Below, piece after piece: positions 56,317 to 63,008 of a stretch of 64,000 bases of DNA. Under the pieces are notes generated by a model. It had not been told where the DNA came from. It ran no database searches and worked only from the letters and a program-made list of their open reading frames with translations. The stretch covers positions 1 to 64,000 of the forward strand of contig JADJYJ010000005.1 in NCBI GenBank assembly GCA_016719785.1, written 5' to 3'. Both the position numbers and the translations under genes were made by a program. Position 1 is the stretch's first letter; each line of letters opens with the position of its first letter. The DNA is from Candidatus Amarolinea dominans. GTDB lineage: Bacteria; Chloroflexota; Anaerolineae; SSC4; Amarolineaceae.

Positions 56317-56456
56317 AACGCCGCCACCAACAGAGCCTGACCGAACGAGCCTGGGCAAACCTGCGACCCCTTCCATTCCAACCGCCTGTCCATGGACGGC
56401 CGTCAAAGGACCGCCCCACACCAGCCGGTCTCCAATCTCTGGTCTCCGGCAGAGCA

Positions 56457-56585
56457 GCCCAACGGTTTGCGTTACCTGCGCTGGGGCGGGGACGGCGAAG
56501 CCGTCCAACTGGGAAAATGCTAAGGCGTGTGAAACTGCTTGGGATGTGCGCAGAATCCCCAGCGTCGGGTGCACCTTTGTTGGGC
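56457..56585 (-). repeat. attC site (130-bp type)
   Basis: Cores GCCCAAC and GTTGGGC; arms TTACCTGCGCTGGGG and CCCCAGCGTCGGGTGCACC. Confidence 0.9.
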
Positions 56586-56659
56586 AGGTTTTGCAAGACG
56601 GTCTTGAATTTGGTACTGTATTATTTACTTTCATTGGTGCATATATATTGGTGGATATT

Positions 56660-57290
56660 TTACCCAAACTTATCCATTAATTTTGGTATCTCTGACATAT
56701 CGCTAAATGTAATTGCGCCAGGAAACGTAGGGCAATCTTCGTTTGGTCGATATTGCAAGGCGAACATTTTTGCGGCGCAAGCAGCTTCAATTCCTATGTT
56801 GCTGTCATCAACTACAACACACTGCGCAGGAGCGAAGCCCATTGTACTTGCGGCGTGTTGAAAGAGTAAGGGTTCTGGCTTCCATGAGCCAACTTCATAT
56901 GAACTAAAAATATGATTATCAAAGTAAATAGATAAACCGCTTACTTGAAGAGCTTGACGAATTTTTTTCGTTGGGGCACTGGATGCAATGCATATTGGAA
57001 ATCTAATAGAATTAAGCATTTCAATGACGTTTGGCATAGGCTTAAGTTGGCTAGAGAAAAGTTCGGAAACATGCTGCCGATAATCTATTTCAAATTGTTT
57101 TGGCAGGTTATGTTTAAGGCGTTGTTCGATATCAGCAAAATTAGGCTAAGTTTTGACCACGATAACGTTGCGTCAATGTTCCAACCGATTCGTTCAACTC
57201 TGGTAAAAGATCAAGGAATGCCTGATTGCATAAATATTCGCTGTCAACAAGTGTTCCATCTAAATCGAAAATTATGCAAGATGATTTCAT
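56660..57290 (-). CDS. HAD-superfamily phosphatase (phosphoglycolate phosphatase-like), one frameshift (cassette gene)
   Basis: From the ATG at 57290: MKSSCIIFDLDGTLVDSEYL, HAD motif I with both aspartates. After a one-base shift near 57145 come IASSAPTKKIRQALQ (motif II Ser), GSWKPEPLLFQHAAS (motif III Lys) and QCVVVDDSNIGIEAACAAKM (motif IV Asp pair). Such proteins hydrolyse small phosphoesters. The break sits in AATTTTGC, a T run, and is probably an error. GC is low compared with the flanking chromosome. Confidence 0.85.
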
Positions 57291-57308
57291 GATGATTTCA
57301 TGGTGACT

Positions 57309-57394
57309 GCCCAACGCTAACCGTCAGCCGCCGGGGCCGCCAACATTCTCAACCGGCCCAGATCCTCCCCGGTCGGCTGCACGGAATGTTGGGC
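57309..57394 (-). repeat. attC site (86-bp type)
   Basis: Cores GCCCAAC and GTTGGGC. Confidence 0.88.
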
Positions 57395-57485
57395 AGCGCC
57401 CCCCCAGCAGAGCCTGACCGGACGAGCCTGGACAAACCAGCGAACCATTCCAGCCGTCTGCCTGTGGACGCCCCGCAGCAGCTCC

Positions 57486-57571
57486 GCCCAACGCCAACCG
57501 TCAGCCGCCGGGGCCGCCAACATCGTCAACCACCCCAGATCCTCCCCGGTCGGCTGCACGGAATGTTGGGC
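57486..57571 (-). repeat. attC site (86-bp type)
   Basis: Cores GCCCAAC and GTTGGGC. Confidence 0.88.
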
Positions 57572-57665
57572 AGCGGCGCCCTCAACAGAGCCTGACAGGA
57601 CGGGCCTGGGCGAACCAGCGTCCCCTTCCATTCCAACCGCCTGCCCGTGGACGCTCTGCTGCACC

Positions 57666-57750
57666 GCCCAACGCCAACCGTCAGCCGCCGGGGCCGCCAA
57701 CATCGTCAACCGGCCCAGATCCTCCCCGGTCGGTGTACGGAATGTTGGGC
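57666..57750 (-). repeat. attC site (86-bp type)
   Basis: Cores GCCCAAC and GTTGGGC; CGGTGTACGG variant of the right arm as at 40680 and 52602. Confidence 0.88.
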
Positions 57751-57842
57751 AGCGGCCCCCCCAGCAGAGCCTGACCGGACCGGCCTGGGCGAACCAGCGA
57801 ACCATTCCAACCGCCTGCCTGTGGACGCCCCGCAGCAGAGCC

Positions 57843-57930
57843 GCCCAACGGTAGAGTTCAGTTGGCGGCGTCCGTGACGTTCCCGACGAGCCCAGCTTGT
57901 CCGCCGCTCAACTGCAACGGCTTGTTATGG
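57843..57930 (-). repeat. attC-like site with GTTATGG core
   Basis: Left core GCCCAAC, right core GTTATGG; arms GTTCAGTTGGCGGCG and CGCCGCTCAACTGCAACGG. Confidence 0.75.
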
Positions 57931-58265
57931 CGCACGGGCCCGCCAACGTCCTCACCGCGCTGACCCGCCAACGTCGAGCGGGCAGACTGCGCCGCCTGCC
58001 CGCCAACGCCCCAGCGGGCCGAGGAACTCCCGATGGCTTCCTTCCCGTGCGCCGTAACGGTAGAGTTCAGTTGGCGGCGTCCGTGACGTTACCCACGAGC
58101 CCAGCTTGTCCGCCGCTCAACTGCAACGGCTTGTTATGGCGCACGGGCCCGCCAACGTCCTCACCGCGCTGACCCGCCAACGTCGAGCGGGCAGACTGCG
58201 CCGCCTGCCCGCCAACGCCCCAGCGGGCCGAGGAACTCCCGATGGCTTCCTTCCCGTGCGCCGTA
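57848..58265 (-). repeat. 209-bp tandem duplication of a cassette
   Basis: The unit starting ACGGTAGAGTTCAGTTGGCG occurs at 57848 and 58057 and is nearly identical across 209 bp, apart from a few bases such as CGTTCCCGACG versus CGTTACCCACG. A third start at 58266 diverges at once. Confidence 0.95.
58052..58139 (-). repeat. attC-like site, copy in the tandem duplication
   Basis: Same arms as 57843; cores GCCGTAAC and GTTATGGC. Confidence 0.7.
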
Positions 58266-58349
58266 ACGGCCAAGCGTCAGCCGCCGGGGGCAATCCACGT
58301 CCCAAACGAGTCGAGATCACCCCCGGTCGGCTGGAAGCGGTTGTTGGGA
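58261..58349 (-). repeat. attC-like site with GTTGGGA core
   Basis: Arms CAGCCGCCGGGGG and CCCCCGGTCGGCTG; cores CCGTAAC and GTTGGGA. Confidence 0.7.
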
Positions 58350-58454
58350 GGCGACCCAGGGCAGGAACGAAACCGGCGACCCTGACCCAGCGCCGCAAGC
58401 GGAACCCGGTGGATGGATCTCGCCGAAATCAGCCCCCCTGCTCCCCCACCCAGC

Positions 58455-58540
58455 CCCCAACGCCAACCGTCAGCCGCCGGGGCCGTCAACATCGTCAATC
58501 GGCCCAGATCCTCCCCGGTCGGCTGCACGGAATGTTGGGC
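58455..58540 (-). repeat. attC site (86-bp type)
   Basis: Left core reads CCCCAAC inside GCCCCCAAC, possibly a homopolymer error for GCCCAAC; right core GTTGGGC. Confidence 0.82.
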
Positions 58541-58641
58541 AGCGCCACCCCAAGCACCACTTGACCGGACGAGCCTGGCCGAACCAGCGACCCCTTCCTA
58601 CTTCCTCATTCAGCATTCAGCATTCAGCATTCAGCGAAGCC

Positions 58642-58727
58642 GCCCAACGCCAACCGTCAGCCGCCGGGGCTGCCAACATCGTCAACCGGCCCAGATCCTC
58701 CCCGGTCGGCTGCACGGAATGTTGGGC
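58642..58727 (-). repeat. attC site (86-bp type)
   Basis: Cores GCCCAAC and GTTGGGC; preceded by three repeats of CATTCAG at 58611-58634. Confidence 0.88.
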
Positions 58728-58925
58728 AGCGGCCCCCCAAGCACGACCTGACCGAACGAGCATGGCCGAACCAGCGACCCCTTCCATTCCAACCGCCCGC
58801 CCGTGAACGGCCGTCGCAGGACCGCCCAACGCCAACCGGTCTCCAATCTCTGGTCTCCGGTCTCAGGACAGAGATCAGAGATCAGGTGTGTGGAAGGCGA
58901 GAGTTCTCCGCTCTCCGGCAGACCC

Positions 58926-59054
58926 GCCCAACGATAGGTGTAAGCCGCTGGCGCGTACTTCGCTAGGGCGACTCGCTTGAACTACCAGAAACTACACGGC
59001 GGCGGCACGGTTGGTCGGCGCGGAGCGCCAGTCGGCTTGACACCCGGGTTGGGC
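58926..59054 (-). repeat. attC site (129-bp type)
   Basis: Cores GCCCAAC and GTTGGGC; begins ACGATAGGTGTAAGCCG. Relative of 50281. A further half site of the 130-bp type follows at 59075-59135, ending GTTGGGC. Confidence 0.88.
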
Positions 59055-59202
59055 GGCGTTTTGGATATACCGAAGCCCGAAAAATGCTTGAAAATGCCGC
59101 AGAATCCCACACGTCGGGTGCTCGCTTTGTTGGGCGCGATTTTTTTTACACAAAACTTGGCTGGGTATGGAACGTAATCTCCCATGAGATTAATTTGTGG
59201 CA

Positions 59203-59691
59203 TTAACGCCAGCCGAAACTATTACTTTCCCAACTCAATAAATCTCCTTCAATATGATTCTTCAGTCCTGCTTTTTCCATCAAAAACATAATTTGGGCAC
59301 GATGATGCATATTGTGAGTGATTACATGACCAATTGCACCACCAAAGGTCTTTTTCATAGGTGGGTTGTCGAGAGTATCGATAAAACAATCATCGTAACG
59401 TTCTTCTCGCACAATATTACGCGCTAAATTGGCAAAATCTCGACTAACGATGCTCAAACGTTCAAGTAATTCTGGAATCGTATTTCCAGTTTTGTCCTGA
59501 ACGGCTCGCTCATAAAGTAAATCTGTCCAAATTTCCATGTTTTCAATAACGTGGATGAAAGTTTCGCGAAGCGACTTGTGGTCAATATCAAATTCTTTAT
59601 CTAGCAAATCATCAGGTAATGACTGGGACGCTAAAAGAAGTTGGCGAGTTGTCCAAGTATCGTGACCAAGCAATCTATCAAGAATATCCAT
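59203..59691 (-). CDS. DinB-family protein (cassette gene)
   Basis: The 162-residue protein MDILDRLLGHDTWTTRQLLL has a helical-bundle DinB/DUF664-like fold. Candidate metal ligands are His10, a His in ETFIHVIENMEIW and the HNMHHRAQIMFLM motif near residue 128, where the HxxxH spacing is typical. DinB-like proteins include mycothiol- or bacillithiol-dependent enzymes; the substrate is unknown. Low GC. The half attC at 59129 lies 68 bp past the stop. Confidence 0.82.
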   Translation of the reverse strand: MDILDRLLGHDTWTTRQLLLASQSLPDDLLDKEFDIDHKSLRETFIHVIENMEIWTDLLYERAVQDKTGNTIPELLERLSIVSRDFANLARNIVREERYDDCFIDTLDNPPMKKTFGGAIGHVITHNMHHRAQIMFLMEKAGLKNHIEGDLLSWESNSFGWR

Positions 59692-59734
59692 TAGGTCTCC
59701 GAAATTTCAGTAGATGATGATGGTAATGCCCAGC

Positions 59735-59830
59735 GCCCAACGGCACGCTTCACCTGCGCCGCAGCGTCCGAATCTCGCGTCACGCACACAACCGCCGCCG
59801 CTGCGGCGTCAGGTGCAAGCAGTGTTAGGC
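59735..59830 (-). repeat. attC site (94-bp type)
   Basis: Cores GCCCAAC and GTTAGGC; arms CACCTGCGCCGCAGCG and CGCTGCGGCGTCAGGTGC-like. Sequence after the right core (CAGGCCCAAGC) repeats that at 52921. Confidence 0.9.
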
Positions 59831-59927
59831 CAGGCCCAAGCGCCAGACCCGCCAAACAACGAACGCCGCCTGAAACGGCGAACTGTGTTGACGACCAACT
59901 GCGTGCCCCACAAGACGAGCGGCAGAG

Positions 59928-60275
59928 CTACTCCGCCAACAGCAGACCGACTTTTTGCAGAATTTCACGCGTGACGACCGGTGGCAAAGCGCAAATAAAC
60001 GCCACGTCGCGGGCTTGCCAATCCAGACTCTTGACTTGATCCGCCAAGATCACGCCACTGACGGGGAGGCTCTGCGGCAGACTCACCTCGAAAGGATACC
60101 CCTTGATGGCGCTGGTAATCGGACACAAGAGCGCCAAGCCAACTTTGGCATTATAGGAAAGCGGCGACAACACTACCGCCGGACGTCGCCCCGCTTGCTC
60201 ATGGCCGGCCTGAGGAGTGAAAGTGAGCCACACAATATCGCCACGGCGTGGCACATACGTTGATGCTGCTACCAC
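59928..60275 (-). CDS. mazF: MazF-family endoribonuclease toxin (cassette gene)
   Basis: The 115-residue protein has YVPRRGDIVWLTFTPQAGHE, QAGRRPAVVLSPLSYN, LLCPITSAIKGYPFEVSLP and GVILADQVKSLDWQARDVAF, the full MazF/PemK fold with the catalytic Arg in GRRPAVVL. MazF cuts single-stranded mRNA at short motifs. The gene overlaps the end of mazE by 7 bp. Toxin-antitoxin pairs are frequent in large cassette arrays and are thought to stabilise them. Confidence 0.92.
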   Translation of the reverse strand: MVAASTYVPRRGDIVWLTFTPQAGHEQAGRRPAVVLSPLSYNAKVGLALLCPITSAIKGYPFEVSLPQSLPVSGVILADQVKSLDWQARDVAFICALPPVVTREILQKVGLLLAE

Positions 60276-60511
60276 GCTTCACCCCCCACGGCTGGGCCAG
60301 TGGAGATTTCACTGTGGCGGTTGAAGTCGGTAACTTGGGTCAGGAGCGCTTCCAGGCTGAAAGCGGGTTTGAGCACCGGCACGATTACCAACTGACGATC
60401 GTGCAGCGAAAGCTGCACAGGCGAGTTGTCTGTCAGTCCGACTTCATCAGCCAGCGGTTTGGGAATCCGCACGGCGAGACTGTTACCCCAACGCTGTACA
60501 CGAGTTTCCAT
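60269..60511 (-). CDS. mazE: MazE/AbrB-type antitoxin (cassette gene)
   Basis: METRVQRWGNSLAVRIPKPL is the MazE swapped-hairpin DNA-binding start, with LTDNSPVQLSLHDRQLVIVP completing it and a toxin-binding tail (ALLTQVTDFNRHSEISTG). Size 80 residues. It is read first, before mazF, as usual. It has its own near-consensus promoter at 60542-60570. Confidence 0.9.
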   Translation of the reverse strand: METRVQRWGNSLAVRIPKPLADEVGLTDNSPVQLSLHDRQLVIVPVLKPAFSLEALLTQVTDFNRHSEISTGPAVGGEAW

Positions 60512-60541
60512 ACGTTTCTCCTTGTTTTAGTATCTACATAG

Positions 60542-60570
60542 AAGATACGTCCGATTCTCGTGTTTGTCAA
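60542..60570 (-). promoter_or_regulatory. Promoter inside the mazEF cassette
   Basis: On the minus strand TTGACA (60570-60565), 17 bp, TATCTT (60547-60542). This is 31 bp before mazE, so the toxin-antitoxin pair is expressed independently of the array position. Confidence 0.7.
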
Positions 60571-60639
60571 ATCGGGGGTGACGCGACGCGCGTTGCTGGA
60601 AAGAATGTGCTTGTGAAGGGCGCGAATTACATGGGACGG

Positions 60640-60725
60640 CCCCAACGCCAACCGTCAGCCGCCGGGGCCGCCAACACCGTCAACCGGCCCAGATCCTCCC
60701 CGGTCGGCTGCACGGAATGTTGGGC
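60640..60725 (-). repeat. attC site (86-bp type)
   Basis: Left core CCCCAAC (in GGCCCCAACG), right core GTTGGGC. Confidence 0.83.
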
Positions 60726-60818
60726 AGCGCCGCCCCGAGCACGGCCTGACCGGACGAGCCTGGGAAAACCAGTGAACCATTCCAACCGCCTGCCTGTGGA
60801 CGCTCCCGCAGCAGCTCC

Positions 60819-60904
60819 GCCCAACGCCAACCGTCAGCCGCCGGGGCCGCCAACGTCGTCAATCAGCCCAGATCCTCCCCGGTCGGCTGCACGGAATGTT
60901 GGGC
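60819..60904 (-). repeat. attC site (86-bp type)
   Basis: Cores GCCCAAC and GTTGGGC. Confidence 0.88.
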
Positions 60905-61030
60905 AGCGACGCCCGCAGCAGAAACATGATCTGCCCCCGCCGCCAGCGGAGCCTGACAGGACGGACCTGGGCAAACCAGCAACCCCTTCCATTCCAACCG
61001 CCTGCCCGTGGACGCCCCCGCAGCAGAGCC

Positions 61031-61160
61031 GCCCAACGGTTTGCGTTACCCGCGCTGGGGCGGGCGGCGGAACGCCGTCCGACTGGAAAAAGGATAAGGC
61101 GTAGAAAAAGGCTTGGAATCGCGCCAGACTCCCCAGCGTCGGGTGCATGCTTTGTTGGGC
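61031..61160 (-). repeat. attC site (130-bp type), rightmost in the array
   Basis: Cores GCCCAAC and GTTGGGC; arms TTACCCGCGCTGGGG and CCCCAGCGTCGGGTGCATGC. It lies 90 bp past the stop of the dipeptidase gene. No further attC is seen to the right. Confidence 0.9.
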
Positions 61161-61249
61161 ATTTTCGGATTTTACACGATACATTGCTAAAAAACGAAAC
61201 CCTATTAATTTCCTAGAGTGGTGGACCCACACTACTTTTCGTGATGCGT

Positions 61250-62737
61250 CTATTGATACGACGCTAACAGGTTCACAAGAAAATCCCACACCCGAGAAAT
61301 TGAGGGGATATGCGCGCGCTCATCCGGCGAATGGCAATCTCTAATCGTGGGACCAAACGAAATCATATCCATGCCCTCGTATTTTGACCCGATAATCCCA
61401 CATTCAAGCCCGGCGTGACACGATTCGACTCCAGGCTCTATTCCGAAAAGCTTGCGATAGGTTTCCTGACAGCGGGCTAACAATGGCGACGCCATATTCG
61501 GATTCCAGCCCGGATACGCGGCACTGCTATTGACAGAAGCCCCAGCAAGCAGAGCCAACGCTTCGATCCGGGCCGTGAGTTCGTCGAGCCGCGATCTCGC
61601 GGAACTACGTTGACTGCTCAAAACATTTAGCAGGCTATTGCGGATTTCGACAATGGCAAGATTGTTCGACGTTTCCACAAGCCCTTCGATAGCCGGTGAC
61701 ATGCGAGCCACTCCATGCGGAAGCGCGCACAAGAGGTTGATGATGGTATCTGTGTTCTGCTGGCTTAATCCGGTTCGAAGTCGTTCTTTGGCGAAATAGT
61801 CGAAGGCCGCCGTTGCATAGCCTGTAAAATCGGAAGCCGCTTCAGTCAGACGTATCGTCACATCGGGATCGTCAGGATACTCTTGTCGGACAATGCATTC
61901 ATAGTCAGCCATTTGCGCTTGTATCGCCGGAACATATTTCGGATCAACCGCGAACGTGGCTTCGGCTTCGCGCGTGATGGCATTTGCGATGGAACCGCCT
62001 TTGAACGCAATCAATCTGATCTCGTAGGACGCTCGGATCCAGTTCAGGGCGCGCGCCACAATTTTATTGGCATTCGCTCTGTATTTTCGAATGTCATCTC
62101 CGGAATGACCTCCCCTCATGCCTGTTGCACTTAATGTAAAGGGTTTTACAGGCTCCGGAAGCGAAGCAAACGTGAGCGGCAGCGTGATGGTCGTAGTTCT
62201 GCCACCGGCGCAGCCAACGGTGAACATGCCTTCCTCTTCGGAATCAATATTCAGCAAGATTCGACCCCGCACAAACTCCGGCCCCAGGGCGCTTGCTCCG
62301 CTCATCCCGACCTCTTCATCCACTGTAAACAGTAATTCCAGCGGCGGGTGCGCCAGGTTTGGATCCTTTGCCAGAACCAATCCCATGGCAACTCCGATGC
62401 CATTGTCAGCGCCCAGCGTGGTCTGATCGGCTTTCAGCCAGTCCCCGTCATGGACGAGTCGAATCGGGTCGGTCTTGAAATCATGTTTCGACTCGGGCGT
62501 CTTCTGCCCAACCATGTCGGTATGCCCTTGAATAACCACAATTGGAGCCTGTTCATATCCTGCAGCCGCCGGAATGCGGATGACCACATTCCCCACGCTG
62601 TCGGCCTGATACTCGAAACCATGATCCCCGGCCCACTGTTGCAGCCAATGCGAGATGGCCGCCTCATTGCCAGAGCAGCGAGGGATCGCCGCAATTTGGC
62701 TAAACGTGTCAAGAATCTCATGTGTTATTGCATTCAT
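61250..62737 (-). CDS. pepD: Aminoacyl-histidine dipeptidase (M20 family, PepD-like)
   Basis: The 495-residue protein has IPRCSGNEAAISHWLQQWAG, the metal sites PIVVIQGHTDMVGQK and TTLGADNGIGVAMGLVLA, then LLFTVDEEVGMSGASALG, GMRGGHSGDDIRKYRANANK and the C-terminal LECGIIGSKYEGMDMISFGP. This is the PepD/carnosinase-like set of two-zinc peptidases that release histidine or other residues from dipeptides. It is intact. It is followed by an attC and so could be the first cassette, but its size and its permease neighbour favour ordinary chromosomal genes. Confidence 0.92.
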   Translation of the reverse strand: MNAITHEILDTFSQIAAIPRCSGNEAAISHWLQQWAGDHGFEYQADSVGNVVIRIPAAAGYEQAPIVVIQGHTDMVGQKTPESKHDFKTDPIRLVHDGDWLKADQTTLGADNGIGVAMGLVLAKDPNLAHPPLELLFTVDEEVGMSGASALGPEFVRGRILLNIDSEEEGMFTVGCAGGRTTTITLPLTFASLPEPVKPFTLSATGMRGGHSGDDIRKYRANANKIVARALNWIRASYEIRLIAFKGGSIANAITREAEATFAVDPKYVPAIQAQMADYECIVRQEYPDDPDVTIRLTEAASDFTGYATAAFDYFAKERLRTGLSQQNTDTIINLLCALPHGVARMSPAIEGLVETSNNLAIVEIRNSLLNVLSSQRSSARSRLDELTARIEALALLAGASVNSSAAYPGWNPNMASPLLARCQETYRKLFGIEPGVESCHAGLECGIIGSKYEGMDMISFGPTIRDCHSPDERAHIPSISRVWDFLVNLLASYQ

Positions 62738-62878
62738 CGTATCTCTCCTTTGATACTACAGGAATAACATACTAAGAACAAAAAGGTGGTCATGCCCGTA
62801 CATCATTCTTTCCCATGCAAGATTACCGTAGTCTCATTGTGGCGGGTGAGTGGATAGGTCATGTTGGCTCCTTTGAAA

Positions 62879-62912
62879 ATCAACCTGAAAGGTTTTGGGA
62901 AACCTCTCAGGT
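62879..62912 (-). terminator. Hairpin downstream of the permease gene
   Basis: AACCTGAAAGGTTT and AAACCTCTCAGGTT pair (one mismatch) around TGGG. It lies about 100 bp past the permease stop on the minus strand, with GATTTTC after it. Weak terminator or processing site. Nothing else is seen in 62738-63008. Confidence 0.45.
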
Positions 62913-63008
62913 TTGACCATAGACACTGGATCCGTTCGATGGGATGCTGCTTCTGGAGCATTCCCATCCAACGGTCCCAGTGCCTGACTATATTGCCAAC
63001 AAGAAATG

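Larger units (their letters stand above)
57395..58925 (-). other. Run of short cassettes without convincing genes
   Basis: Eight attC sites in 1.5 kb alternate with the ~95-bp body (strings AGCCTGACCGGACGAGCCTG and CCTTCCATTCCAACCGCCTG) or unique short stretches. The body and adjoining attC give an open frame with MEGVAGLPR and AAQHSVQPTGEDLG on the minus strand. It may be only attC read-through. The same body occurs at about 40765, 48269, 52448, 52687, 56090, 56317, 60726 and 60905. Confidence 0.75.
40015..61160 (-). other. Integron-type gene cassette array (integrase-less attC cluster in this window)
   Basis: Thirty-two sites with paired outer cores (mostly GCCCAAC and GTTGGGC or GTTAGGC) and internally complementary arms are spaced through 21 kb. 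Fifteen or more small genes, all on the minus strand, each end a short distance (often under 110 bp) before such a site. At 49712 the stop codon lies inside the core. This is the organisation of integron cassettes, with attC at the 3' side of each gene. The only plus-strand genes belong to two insertion sequences. No tyrosine recombinase of the IntI type is present in the window. Cassette genes have visibly lower GC than the flanking chromosome, which suggests capture from various sources. Confidence 0.88.

Noticed and set aside
60607..61104. Plus-strand frames reading PTPTVSRRGRQHRQPAQILP and similar across many attC sites
   Set aside because: They are translations of the attC sites in the non-cassette direction and have no codon-use or start support.
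57300..61160. Regular ~86-bp repeats that could be taken for a CRISPR array
   Set aside because: The spacers are conserved, not unique, the repeats are long with attC cores at both ends, and no cas gene is near.
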